Positions 38,185-50,004 of a stretch of DNA of 64,000 nt are shown one piece after another. The translations under genes were made by a program, and so were the position numbers. Positions within the stretch are counted from its first letter, which is position 1; every line of letters starts with the position of its first letter. This stretch comes from Certhia americana. Its lineage: Eukaryota > Chordata > Aves > Passeriformes > Certhiidae. Location: positions 39,749,256 to 39,813,255 of the forward strand of contig CM031878.1 of NCBI GenBank assembly GCA_018697195.1, in the 5' to 3' direction. The notes under the pieces are model-generated. The model had not been told where the DNA came from. It was given only the letters and a program-made list of their open reading frames with translations, and made no database searches.

Positions 38185-40600
38185 TGTATCTTTATAAATC
38201 CTGTGCTTATATTTGCAAAAACTATCAAAAGTTTTTAAAAATCAGCAAAAAAGATTGAAAATTAAGGGATGAAGGATACTGAAAGTGAACAACTCTTAAG
38301 TTCCTCAAACAAACAGAATGCAATTTAAACTTATTTTCATAACTATTGCAGAAAAGGAGCCTGACGACTCATAAATTTGAACAGACCTAGAATTCAGAAA
38401 CATCATATTTTGTTAAAAAACAACAATTCATAATTACAAGAATAATAAAAAAATCAGTATTTGTAATTTAGTTAATCAAAGTATAAGTCTTTAATAAATA
38501 GTTGTTAAATGCAAGCAAAAAAAGTACATCCTTTTTAGGAGAAAAACTGAATGTTTTCATTATGTTATAACTATACAGGTTTCACAGGATTATGTGAATA
38601 ATGTACTTGAATAGTTTTTTTTAAATCATATTCTCTTTTCCTTTCTCTTAATATTCTTTCCCAAAATAAATCAGTTTTTTCCATTATTTTTATCACATTA
38701 GCACCAGACTGTATACTTAATATGAATATGCCTGATTTAAAGCATGTGTTTAAGTCTTATGAGCTGTCCATGACTGTAGCAATTCTCCTTATCAAAAATG
38801 TAATTGTATGTATATAAAAACATAGATATAGATAATAATCAGTCCTTTGCTCTATTTTCTTTTCTTCTAGGAAATCAACTTATTTTTTTCATTGTTCAAA
38901 GCATGTTGTATATCTCCAGCTGCCTTTTTTATTCCTCCCCTTTCTTTTTTCCATTGAATATCTGAACACATAATTCTCAACAATTTCAATGTTACTCAGA
39001 ATTCGTTCTGTGAAAGATAATTTACTGACATTCAAGACACATTAGTTTTTCTCTCTAATTTGAGTTAATGTAATCTTGGAATTAATGCTCAAGTAGGAGT
39101 CTACTTTGGTTTTCTTCACTATTAATTTTTAGGGATCAGGTACATCTGAACATCTGAACTACCAGCTACTCTTACCAACAATTTTTTTTTTTTTTTTTTT
39201 TTTTTTTCTATTCCCTCCATTCCTGAATGCCCTATTTGTTCATAAGTGAGTGCTTGTAATACAAACATGAAGGAATTTGACTAAACTTAGGTATTTTTCC
39301 TGTCAAGCATGAAATATGTAATTTGTTTCCTTTTTTTTTTATTTAAATACATTTTAAAAGTACATTAAGATATAAAATGCAAACCAGTATCTTTTATTCT
39401 ACTTTACTTTCCTTCAGTTTTACAAGGACAATTGTTGAACAAAAAGACATTAAAGTGAATTTATTTACTCAAAATAGTTATTTGTTGCTCTGTTTATATG
39501 GTTAATTCTATGAAAGCAAACAAAAATAATTCCAGTATAAAAAATATAAATAAGACTATTTATATAATCTAATATTTAAAAAAAATAAGACTATTACCTT
39601 TTGACTCTAGCATCTTCACTTTAGAACTTCATGAATAAAAATCCGGTTGGTGACAGAAATATAGTATGTGGCGCATATAGTTTCAGCAGAAATCCCTTCA
39701 GATATAATACCTCTTTTACAGCTATTCCTCTGTTCTGTGTTATTAAAAATAAAAACCCTGAACTTTTAAATGTTCTTTTTTGAAGCACTAATTTCTTATT
39801 TATAAAATTAAGCTTTTTATTCTTCATTTAAATAGGCCACCACTGATGGGTTGGGGTAGGAAGTGACTGTTTTAATTTTAAAGTCATTAGTCACACTTAT
39901 TTAAAGAAAAGCAGAGAAACTTGAGAGTAAGTAGCAACATTTTATCAAACCACAAATATTAAATATTTTATGTTCTAGGTTTTCAGGCAAAGATATATTT
40001 ATGGTACATACATGCACATAGGTAGACAGTTATTTTATAGTACAATGGAAATAAAAACTAAAGGCTCAAAATATCAGAATAAATAGCCACTAAGCTCAGA
40101 TAATACTATCACATAAAACATACCAGACACATAAAAATTCTTTTTTACTATGCATACCTATAACTATGGCATTTAATTAATTCATTAATGCTGGTGCAGT
40201 GCACTGAGTCTGTGAGTGGTCAAGGAGGGGGTGGCAGGGTAAGCCATTGGTGCCAGCCAGAGGATCAGAAGCTACAAAGCAGTAGGGAAGAGGATCATAG
40301 TTCACTGCTGCCCTACTGTTCCCACATAGTTGAAAACCTTGCTGGCCACCTGGAAAAAAACCAAACAAATTAAAACCGAAAAATTAACAGAAATAATTCA
40401 AGAAACCCAGTAACAAAAAACTAAAGCCCTCACATAACACAAGAGAAGATGAACAGGGAAAGTAGTGCTTAGAGAGAGAGAGAAATTCTTACTTTCACCT
40501 TGTACTTGCAAGACAACACAAATCATCTTATGAATAAATTACCACCATATTAACAGTGTCCAATACTGAGATAATACTGCAAACAGTGTAACTCTCAAGG
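38185..40600. other. Unannotated AT-rich DNA
   Basis: No recognised gene. It includes a T26 run at 39182-39207, a T10 run near 39331 and a GA tract at about 40471-40482. A slightly GC-richer segment at 40188-40350 has a weak minus-strand splice-like border, which I rejected as a gene. Confidence 0.55.
39182..39207. repeat. Homopolymer T26
   Basis: Twenty-six uninterrupted T. Read on the minus strand it could be a poly-A tail of a retroposed sequence, but no recognisable body precedes it. Confidence 0.9.
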
Positions 40601-41481
40601 TGTTGGTAGTGGGGTGCAGAAGAGGTGGCATCTATAGGATTTTTTAGATTGATGCCTCTGCCTGAATTAAGGTGCAAACAAAACCATAGTCAGCTTTGGT
40701 GCAACCAAAGTCAGTATATGGATTTTATTTAACAGTAAATGAGAAAAAGAGAGAGAGAGAAGGAAATAGAAAAAGAGGTGGGGGCAAGAAAGAGCATGAC
40801 AAAGGCAGATTAAGTAGAAAATATCACCGCTCCACGGATCTGAACATCATCCTGTTTATTCTCTCCATCTGGTCTTCTTGGCAATAAGAGTCTCCCAAAA
40901 AATATAGAGCCCAATGAATGGGCCAATATGGGCCAAATATGTTTGGGCCAGGTGGGAACACCCGGGTACCCCCCTGGCAAGAGACAAGTTTGGCACAGTC
41001 TCTTGCATGAGACTCTGGTTTGATCGCTTGCATCACTTTGCATCACATGCAGTGCTCTTGTGCAAGGCCTCAGGAATGAGTCTGGGGGACACTTCAAGGG
41101 TATTTGAGGGTTTATGACCCCCTCAGCTAGGCCTTTTGTTAATGTCTTATGTGCATTTGACCATCAGGAGGTGGGGGATTTTACAGCTGAGCCAGTTTGT
41201 GTAAGGAAGGATGGGTGTTCACTCTCTCTGACCAGAGGTTAAGACACACACAAAACTCTCCTCCTCTCCCCTTGGATATGGGAGAGTGTGTACAAACCTG
41301 CCCTCAGCAGATGTATGTGTGAGCTATGACCTTCCCCACTTCTAACCCAATGATGATTTTCTAGACAGCCCTTGGGTTTGGCTTTCTTTTGGATGCATTC
41401 TTCTCTCTCAGCTGTGCTTGCTTTCTCCTAGATCTGAGATAACTGAACAATAATATCATCTTCATCTTATCTCAAGTTCCC
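40601..41481 (-). mobile_element. LTR fragment of a second family, left part
   Basis: Begins TGTTGGTAGT, and at 54 bp reaches GCCTCTGCCTGAATTAAGG, which aligns with TGTCTCTGCCTAAATTAAGG about 50 bp into the LTR at 49049. TTTATT at 40724-40729 gives AATAAA on the minus strand, so the U5/R end is at the left. Later landmarks are TTTGGGCCAGGTGGGAACAC, AGTGCTCTTGTGCAAGGCCT and GGTTAAGACACACACAAAAC. The right side is interrupted at 41481 by the insertion of another LTR; 43518-43751 may be its continuation. Its own target duplication could not be identified. Confidence 0.72.
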
Positions 41482-43512
41482 TGTAGTGGTTTTGGTTTCC
41501 CAATCTGAAATTTCCCAACCAAGAGCAAAGCAGGCTTAAACTTTGAAAGGTATAAAGAAAATTTATTAACAGAACTAAAAGCAGAATAAAAAAATATAAG
41601 AATAAAACCTTCAGAATACTCTCCCTCCCTTCCCTCACACTTTCTTTCCTTCTCACTGACAATGTACAGAAACAACACCCAGAACTCTCAGTAAGCTTTC
41701 CACCTCTAAAATAGTCTTTTTTGTGTTCACTTAGGGAGAGGAGCATCTCTCGCTGCTATGGAAAAATTCTCAATGAAACGGCAGCTGCCCAGAAAATCTG
41801 CATTTGTGAAATTTTCTCCCACTTTCACAGACTTCACTGCAGTGCTTCTGTGTCATGATGATGTATGGGCTTTTTTTAATATGAACTGTTCAAAATCAAA
41901 TGTTCTGTTCTCTCAGGGCAAAAGAGGTACCATCACCCATTTCTCTCTCTGTTCAAATTTCTCATGAGATCAGAGTCACTTCAACATTTTCTCAATTCAA
42001 CACTGAATTCCTTTGCTCAGGTCTACAACTTGAACTTTCCATCTCCCCCACATGAGTCTATGGTTTAAAGTACTTATCCATTACTGTAGCTGTAACAAGA
42101 GAATTTCAGCATGAAAAATTAAGGCATCTCCTCATCTTCCTTCCATCGTTTCTTCCAAGGGACATTACTCCTTCTTGACTGACCTTGGTACCTTCATGTC
42201 GGGTCTTAATGTGTCTTTACTCTGTCATTTTCTCACATTCAAGAGAGGATGGAGGATTTCAGGGTCTCATCTGTTCATTGAAAGAGTTAACAAAGGGCGG
42301 CAGCTGGGCCAAAGCAATCACGTGATGAATTGCAGACCATACTGGGGCTATGCGCCTCTCTCTCTGCAAAGCTGCAGGGCTGCTTCTGGCCTCAGCTGCT
42401 GAGAAGTTTCTTCAGTGGCCACACTGGGGCTAGGATCTTATCAGCCTGGCCAGGGCTCAGCTGTGACTTGCCAGGGGCTGATGACCTTCCCTTCTCCCTG
42501 CCTGGTAGCCCACTGGGTTGCGTGGGCCATGGCTGCTCCTGGGACTCGGCAGACCCCTTCCCACCCAGCCACACCAGGGTATCCAGACCTTCCAGAAGGG
42601 CCATGGCAGAATGGGACCAGCCAGCACTGCACCCTGTTACCCCTTTGTCGTGGTTTGAATGACAGGTGTCTGCTAAAGAAGGCAGGAGCCTCCCTTGGAA
42701 TTGAGAATTTAAACCCCCTCCCTCCAAAATATTATAACTTTGAAATTAAGGGACTCTCAGAGAAAGACATGGGAATAGGAAAAGTGGTTCATTATTAGGG
42801 GAACTAAAATAAACAATAAAACCAAAACACATACAGTATTACAAAAGAGAAAAAGAACAAACAAACAAGTCAATAAACAAACCCACTGACAGAGTCAGGA
42901 TACATCCTGACACCCTGTGGGTCAGGGTGTTGGTGGCAGTTCCACTCCATGGTGGCTGCAGTCCCAGTGGCAGATGTGGCTCTGTTGAAGTGATGCTCCT
43001 GGAGAAAAGTGGAGTTTTTCACTGAAGGTCCAGTGGTGATAGATGGGCCTGGTCGCCCTCTGAGAACCCAGTTGAAAAGTGGTGTTCCAACTCCCAGATT
43101 TTTATCCAGGTAGGAATACTTGGCTCCTCCCCCTAGTTGGAGCATTTCCCAGTGGGATGATGTAATTTTATCAGTGAGACTCAATGGCCCATTAGCAGAA
43201 GATCTCTCCCTGGAGGGTGGCTGGGTTGTGGAAAAGATAAAACTGCCCCAGGAGGTTTTTGACAGTTGGCCACTGACAGAGAATTACACACACACACATA
43301 CCCCAGTTTGATCAGATGGGGATAGAATACAGAATTTGGGGTACATTTTGCACTGCAACCCATGACACTCTTCTCCAGCTGGAAACCAGAAAGGCCAGAT
43401 TTTTGGGGTTCTCATCCCAAAATATGTATTCGTAGAGGCGTATCCCCTCTTTTCATTGGTTTAATCATGTGTCAATATTCAGAAATTGGCCAATTAAGAC
43501 CAAACCAGGACA
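41482..43512 (-). mobile_element. Solo LTR of large LTR family, copy 3, interrupted
   Basis: Begins TGTAGTGGTTTTGG and ends AAACCAGGACA, with a perfect 5-bp target duplication TTCCC at 41477-41481 and 43513-43517. It is split by a 722-bp younger LTR (42646-43367); without that and its short duplication the element is about 1.3 kb, matching copies 1 and 2. TTTATT at 41562-41567 gives AATAAA on the minus strand. Shared blocks with copies 1 and 2 include CAACCAAGAGCAAAGCAGGC, TTGCTCAGGTCTACAACTTG and CATTGGTTTAATCATGTGTC. This is the best-delimited retroelement in the window. Confidence 0.93.
42646..43367 (-). mobile_element. Nested solo LTR
   Basis: A 722-bp LTR runs from TGTCGTGGTTTGAATGACAG to CAACCCATGACA; the ends form the inverted pair TGTCGTGG/CCATGACA with one mismatch. 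It is flanked by CCCTT (42641-42645) and CTCTT (43368-43372), four of five identical. Internal words such as GGTGTCTGCTAAAGAAGGCA, GGGTCAGGGTGTTGGTGGCA, CTTGGCTCCTCCCCCTAGTT and GATGATGTAATTTTATCAGT are those of an abundant songbird LTR I recognise from memory. It is inserted into the LTR that spans 41482-43512, so it is the younger of the two. No retroviral genes remain. Confidence 0.9.
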
Positions 43513-43517
43513 TTCCC

Positions 43518-43751
43518 TTAGACAACTTGACTCACAGTGCAAAGTTCCCCTTAGCAGGCCTCTTCAGGGAGGAGAGAACTTCAGTGGGCACAGCTTCTTT
43601 ATACATAGTTTTGCCATAATGGGCAAAAGTCCTTATAACAACAATGTTTAAGCCATGAACCAAAACCTTTCTGTCTCTGACAATGTCAGACACAGTTCCA
43701 GCTGGCTTTTCTATGAGCAAAACAGACACACCATGCACCAAACCTGACACA
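43518..43751 (-). mobile_element. Probable continuation of the LTR at 40601
   Basis: Immediately beyond the right target duplication of the nested-LTR complex. On the minus strand it begins TGTGTCAGGTTTGG, an LTR-like start, and contains TATGTATAAAG (a TATA-like box near 43600), so it could be the U3 end of the element whose U5 end begins at 40601. The combined length would be about 1.1 kb. A minus-strand frame stays open from about 43805 to a TGA at 43532-43534; it has no motif I recognise. Membership in the same element is an inference from position and orientation. Confidence 0.4.
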
Positions 43752-46700
43752 GGCAGAGGAGTTTGTGGAGCCTTTGCAGAAACATTTTTTAAAAGAGGAA
43801 CAAATTAAGAGAAAACCATCAGAGTCTGAAGAAAAAGAAGAAACAATGTGAGGGCAGGAGGACAATCAGGAGGAGACACTAGGAAGTCACACTAGATCAG
43901 ATAGGACATTGAGGAACAAAGAAGGCACAAGCCATAGTGACTGGATTGAAGATGTATAAAAGCAGAAGGAAGGGAGAAAAAAGAAATGCTTAAGAAGGGA
44001 TGGATGAAAGAGTTGGAGAAATGCTAGAGCAAAACTATCCACCCAGAGCAGGCCAAGACCCCCAGGCAGGGAAGAAACAAATAGCTGCCCAAGCAGGGAC
44101 TAGGAGGCAACCGTGAAGGAGATATGACTGTGAGCATCTTCTGGTTTGTGAGTGCCTTGGAAAGAGATATGGAAGTCACTAAATTTGGCAATGCTGTTCT
44201 TAGACCATGACAGGGATGAAGCACAGAGCAATTAACTCTCAAAAATATTTTAATATTTTATATTATGTCCACAAGACCACAGGCAGAATAAGAAAAAATA
44301 AAAAAATCTATACTCTCTGAAAGTTACATCCCTGCTTAGATGTGAATTGGAATGAATAGACATAGTTTTGGAACTAATTTTTTCATTCTTTCTGTATCCC
44401 ATGACTAGTACTGGCCATTTTATGTACAAAAAATGAAATCTAATAAGAACATATTTTCCATTTTGAATGATGTACGCATACTACAATAAGTTATTTTCCA
44501 CCCTGTAGAATTTGAGGAACATATTAGAAATAAGCTAGACCATAAAGTAAATGTTCTGAAAAACCACTATTTAAAAAAAAAATCAAGTTACTAATCCATC
44601 TCTATTTTTTGTCAGCTGTCTTCTAAATATTAGTCTCAACAAGCCCTTAGATGTTCACAAAGGAAAAAAAATTAATAGAGCAGGGAGAAACATCGCTGAA
44701 GCATTAATATTTAAAAGGACAAATAGGATGAGCAAGGTAATTACAGGAAGACATAAATCTCAAAATAACAAGATGGCTAGTGAGAGTTTGATTCAGACTT
44801 AGATGACTCTAATATAAGTAATGCCAATCAGCACAGGTTTGGGGTAAAGCAGACCATGTCAAATTAAGTAGATTTTTTTCCCTGATGAGAATACAAGCTT
44901 AGTTGATAAAAGTGCTAATCCAATATGTTTCTACAAAGCATTTTGACTTGCTACTGCATAACATACCAATTTAGTGCTCTGAGTGATATACAATTATCAG
45001 GTTATATTATAAAGATTAAACCAGCTAGTTCATGAATCATATATGCAACTGCACATTAAAAGAAAAAAGCAATTTTTAAAGTTTCACCAGAGGTTGTTAC
45101 TTGGTAGTGTACTACACAAAAATTTTTATTACTGAAACCATCACAAGCATAGTGACTGTGATAATGAGTTAGGGCAGGTGACAGACCTGAATCTCTCTCT
45201 ACCTACATGGTACCAAGCTCATCTTCAGCAGAACCAGAGATAAAGACACAATCCATGCACAAGATGGTTGAATTACTGGAAAGAACAATATATGGAAAAA
45301 AAGGCTCAAATGCAGTCACCTAAACATTATTCCAGATAGTTTTTATGTTCTGGGTATGTATATCTTGGGAAAGGAATTTTGCGGGCTATAGTACCCATAC
45401 ATTTTATTCTGTTATTTACACAGCAATTACACAGCCAGTTCTAGTATTCGCAATACTAGAGGTTTGGTTGGAGTTTTTTTAGATGGAGAAAATTCAGAAC
45501 AGTTAAACAACATAAAAGATATGAAAGTGCAGTACTGTTATTAAACAACTAACGAAAAAATATGCTAATCAAAGAACTTTATAAACTGGAAATGAGCCTA
45601 GAATGATCTTGGCTTTTTCTCTACTGATTTATATTGTTAGTGTTCCTAGAAAGTTCCTTCCTCCAAGACCCAGACCATAGGTAACCCAGGCATATTACAT
45701 ATTGCAAGCATTATTTTTTCTTAAAGTTATTATTAAAATATTTTCCTATTGTTTTTTGTCGTAGGGGTATTTAAGTCAAAACACCACTTTTTATTTTGGC
45801 TAATGAACACACTGTTTCTTCATGGAATCAGCACATCTTGTGTATGAAGACAATCTCAATCTTTGTTATTCAAAGTCAAAGTTCCTCATAAATAATGAAT
45901 TTTAAGAAAATAACTGTCCCTGCTGTTTCAGTGCGCTCCTTTTAATACATGTATAAACTTTATTATGGGAAATACCCTGAAATAACATTTGCTGCAGGAG
46001 AGATAAAGATTAATTCATGAGTTCTGTAGCCACATTCCTTTTCATAAGGACCCTAGTATAGTGATGGATTCTTGCATTTTACAGAAGCATTCAGTGCCTC
46101 ATACTCAGACATTAATTCAAGCAAACCTACAGAACCAGAGCAGTAGTTCTGAATACTGTATTGGGATGCCTGATTATATCTGCCTTGCTACTCCCTTTTC
46201 TTGCAGAGAACACCACTTATCCTCACACTGTTCATCTTGTCAGCACCACTTTGACTCTAAATGTGCAGGCACTGTCTTCCCATAGTCTTATCTTTAAATT
46301 TAATAAGCATATATCACCTGTGCCATAACCAGATCCTGCCTAATTTGACTTTTACATGAAAGCAGAATACAGCATTATAGTAGCTTTGTTTTTGAAGTGT
46401 AGCTGTCCATTAGTCCCCCAATGAAAGAGCATTCCTATCTGTGGTGTTCGAATTTGTTAATTCAAGTATTTGAAGTAACTGTGTAACTTGTTAAATTGTC
46501 TTGATGTACCTAAGATCAAGGCACAAGAAATAAAAGTTAGGAAAACAAATCCTTTAAACAAGGATCAAAAAAATACAGGCTCTTAGTTGCCTAAATATAT
46601 TTACCACAACTGTGGTAAAAAAGAAAATTAAAGCCTTGGTAAAAAGCACTTTAACTGAATCTGTCTAAATATAAAGAAATCCTAAAGGTCAAGGGACTGC

Positions 46701-47559
46701 ATAAAGTCAAACTTTTATTGCACAGGTTCTAGATTAGGAATATACATAAAAATGAAACATACTCAAAGAATTATTTTTTAAAATAGTGGCTAAGAACTCT
46801 GAAATGAACTTGTTACCAAAGCTGAGTAATTGTTTGGTAGACATTCTAAGTCAACAAACCTACATAATAAACTAACAAACCTACATATTAAACTAAGTTT
46901 AGTACTTAGTTATTAAAATAGTCAAGTTTTCGGCACCACTTAAAAGTGATAGTCAAATAATTAATAAATGAATACTAAAAAAATGAATCATTATAATACA
47001 TTTGCATTAATTTGAAATCCATAAAAATTATTTCTAGAATTATTTTATAGAAGTTGTGTAGTTGTGAATATCTAGAATGAAAGCCATCTTGCATTCATGG
47101 GACATGGAATTAAAAAAGGATTTAGAAGATCAAGCAAGAAATTCCCTGTCATGCTTCACAGTAATTCAAAGGATTATGCTCAGCTGTCATTTCTCACAGT
47201 AACCATTTCATACCATTCTGAAACAACTTAGAATTTTATTTAAAACACTTCTTTTTAATAATTTTAAGAAATATCATTATCATTCTCCATATTCCAATAG
47301 TCAAAGCAGAACAGTGTAAAATTGATGAAGAAAGAATGCAAGTTTACAATCCCATCAATCCCATTGAGTGAAGTTTTTCTACAAGTTACTCTTATCCAGG
47401 TAAGTTTCCTTAGCTAATGAGAAATAGGATAGCAAGTATGTCATATGAAATGAAAGATGCATAATCCTACACACAAGGAAACAGAGCTGACCTTTTCCAC
47501 AGGGCAATGAAAAACACCGAAGAATTTTATTATATTATATAATATTTATTCATATATAG

Positions 47560-47561
<2 letters not shown>
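43752..47561. other. Unannotated DNA
   Basis: A purine-rich segment (about 43780-44010; many GAA, AGG and GGA words) directly follows the LTR cluster and may be a fragment of retroviral untranslated leader or just biased sequence. The rest is AT-rich with no recognised gene or transposon. A 21-bp tandem repeat at 46853 is listed separately. Confidence 0.5.
46853..46894. repeat. 21-bp tandem repeat, two copies
   Basis: AACAAACCTACATAATAAACT is followed by AACAAACCTACATATTAAAC and T; one mismatch. Confidence 0.9.
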
Positions 47562-47612
<51 letters not shown>

Positions 47613-47660
47613 AAAATATATATGTATGTATATATACATATATATGTATGTGTATATATA
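47562..47660. repeat. (GT)24 microsatellite with AT/ATGT tail
   Basis: An uninterrupted GT tract of about 24 units (47562-47609), followed by TATATGTATGTATATATACA-type sequence to about 47660. Likely highly length-variable between individuals. Confidence 0.95.
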
Positions 47661-48667
47661 AATACATATAAGTCATTTTTGTGTCTTACTTTATTTAGGG
47701 CATGTAATTCCCTGGAAAGGGGAAAGTGAGGGAAGAAGTAGTAAAAGACAGTCATTTCTTCCACCAAATCCTGTTTCACATTCTGCAAGGCTTTCTGACT
47801 CTTCTAATTCCACTTGAAGGGTGAAGATAAGTCCCTGAAGTCATCTCTATACTGAAGAACTGTCAAAAGAACCTTTAACTTTTTTTTCTAAAATCTCTTA
47901 AACTGTTTTTGAATAAAAGAAAAAATATGTCATGTGTGACTTCATCTTTCCAGAAGGAGGTGCTCTCAGGATCCTAAATACCATCTCTACCAGTCTATGT
48001 TAACAGCCCTAAAACAAAGAGCATTAAATGATTGCTGCAGACAGAGTTCAGTAGTTCAGCAGTTCAACAAGTGGAGAGTTTGCTAAAGAAGGTCTATGGC
48101 ATCAGTGAAACAACCTTCAATTTACAATTTCCTTCTCTATCCTCCTCCTGAAATATTGCTACTTGCCAAAATGAAACTGTTAAAAAAAGTTTTTATCCTG
48201 GTATTTTGGGAGGAAAGTGATGCCTTTCAAGTCATACAGATTCTATCACACTATCACAGGAAATTCCTTTAATTGCAAAAGTAACCATCCATTCTGTATT
48301 AAATGCAAACAAAAGATTTCTTTTTCAGCTAGTATGTTCTAAAGAATTCCTTATATAAATTCAAACATGTTGTTAAAAATAAAAAAATACTATAAGTTGT
48401 AGTGCAATTTCTTTTCTAAGCAAAAAAGACTGTTAAGAAGGAAACAGACAATTTACAAACATAAAAAGTATTTCACTCAAATACTATATCTTGAAAGCCA
48501 TCTGGAGATTCATTTGGAAGGAGAACCCAGGGAAGCACTATCTAGTTTCACAATATGTTCTTTGTGTATAGAACAAAGTTTCATTATCAAAGACAAAAAA
48601 TAAGACAAGAATTTTTATGACCCCTGCTAAGTTTTCCAGTCCTTCCCCTAGCCTCATGCTCTGGTGT
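47661..48667. other. Unannotated unique DNA
   Basis: No gene, transposon or simple repeat recognised between the GT tract and the CR1 element. Confidence 0.55.
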
Positions 48668-49045
48668 CATAGAAAAGAATCATAGAATGCCCTCAACTGG
48701 AAGGTACCTTTAGTACCTTCATCAGAGTCTGGCTCCTGTTCCTGCACAGGACAACCACTGAGCCTGAGAGTGCTATCCAAATGTTTCTTGAACTCTATGA
48801 GGTTTGTTGCTGTGACGACTTCCCTGGGGAACCTGTTCCAGTGCCCAGCCACACCTGACGTGAAGAACCTTTTTCTAATATCCAACCTAAACCTCCTTTA
48901 GAAGAGCATCAGGTCATTCCCTAATGTCCTATCACTGGGCACCAGACAGAAGAGATCATTGTCTCTCCTTTACTACCTTTTGTGGGGAAGGTGTAGACTG
49001 CAATGAGGTCTCATGTAAATCTCCTCTTCTCCAGGCTGAACAAGT
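48668..49045 (-). mobile_element. CR1 LINE fragment, 3' part of a split copy
   Basis: Starts with the inverted 3' end (TCATAGAAAAGAATCATAGA, then ATGCCCTCAACTGGAAGG). It continues through CTTGAACTCTATGAGGTTTG, CTTCCCTGGGGAACCTGTTC and CTCCTCTTCTCCAGGCTGAA. It breaks after AACAAGT, where an LTR begins, and resumes at 49688 with the next part of the CR1 sequence. The C-terminal ORF2 tail is readable on the minus strand (around 48780-48885). Confidence 0.93.
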
Positions 49046-49683
49046 AACTGTTATGATCCACCAGGATAATGTTATGATCCCGCAACTGAAACAATATTAT
49101 GGACTTGTTATTTAAAGATGTCTCTGCCTAAATTAAGGTGCAAACAAGAACATATGACAAATTCAATAGTACAGTAAAGGGAGGGAGGGACAGACGGACG
49201 GATGGAGGACACAGTCACCATCACATGGGGTCCTGTGGCATCCTGCCAGCCCTTCGTCTTCCTTCTCAGTGGTTGGGGTCCTCAGAGTATGGAGGGAAAG
49301 GGGAATCATCATTCTTCTAGAGCTACAACTTTTATACAGTCTGAGTCCTGGGTATCCAGAGAGGTACATGCTGTTATCACAACTTGGAATGGCATGCATG
49401 TAAGCAATTGCTTCCATTTCCAATTTGCCATGATGGGAGTAATTATCTGTACAGGTTATCCAGATTTGCCTCCCCAGGCCTGGCATCCATCTTCCTTTGC
49501 CTCTAGGCTTTTCTCACAGTCTGCACAGGGGAATCATGTCTGGTGTGCTAATTTCAAAATTTCACCTCCATGTAGGCCTGAAATTAACACCTTTCTATTT
49601 GTCATCTGTGCCCGTAGCAGTGGCTTATCTTGCAGGAACTTCCACCTTTGACAAGGCTTTGAAACAAATTGACTGCAATCTTT
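49046..49683 (-). mobile_element. LTR inserted into the CR1
   Basis: About 640 bp that separates two contiguous parts of one CR1. TGTTATGATCC occurs twice at its left end (49049 and 49070), followed by TGTCTCTGCCTAAATTAAGG, shared with the LTR at 40601. A TATAAA on the minus strand (TTTATA at 49331-49336) places U3 to the right. The tetramer AAGT borders both sides (49042-49045 and 49684-49687) and could be the target duplication, but the bases just inside are AAC...TTT rather than clean TG...CA, so the exact ends are uncertain. No retroviral genes are present. Confidence 0.78.
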
Positions 49684-49687
49684 AAGT

Positions 49688-50004
49688 CCTGATGGTGACC
49701 CTCAGTCACTCCTCATACAGCTTCCCTTCTAAACCATTCACCATTTTCATAGCCCTCCTTTGGATGATTTCTGACAGCCTTATGTCCTTCATCTTGTGCC
49801 CAAAACTGCCTCCATCACTCGAGGTGAGGCAGCAGCAGTGCAGAGCGGAGCAGGGCATTCACCTCACTTGAGCGGCGGGCAACACCGCGCCTACTACTAC
49901 CCAAGCTGTCCCTTCCATCTGCCAGGGCACTGCAGACTCATAGTCAACTTGCCATCCACTAGCCCTCTAGGTTTCTTTCTGTAGTGCTGCTTTCCAGCAA
50001 GTAA
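49688..50004 (-). mobile_element. CR1 LINE fragment, 5' part of the split copy
   Basis: Resumes with GTGACCCTCAGTCACTCCTC and AGCCCTCCTTTGGATGATTT, TTGTGCCCAAAACTGCC, CTCGAGGTGAGGCAGCAGCA, GCCAGGGCACTGCAGACTCA and CAACTTGCCATCCACTAG. These follow directly, in CR1 order, on the part ending at 49045. The element is truncated near 50004. Confidence 0.92.

Noticed and set aside
40188..40349. Minus-strand exon preceded by TTTTTTTCCAG
   Set aside because: The frame from the splice-like border stops after 15 codons, the rest has no support, and no neighbouring exon was seen.
41091..41096. TCAAGG as right-hand target duplication for the LTR at 40601
   Set aside because: It is not preceded by a CA end and lies within sequence shared by the family, so the match is coincidental.
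42392..42798. Overlapping 110-127-codon frames on both strands
   Set aside because: They lie in the GC-rich centre of a solo LTR and its junction with a nested LTR; frames on both strands reflect composition.
49202..49651. 149-codon plus-strand frame
   Set aside because: It lies wholly inside an LTR and runs antisense to it; no domain recognised.
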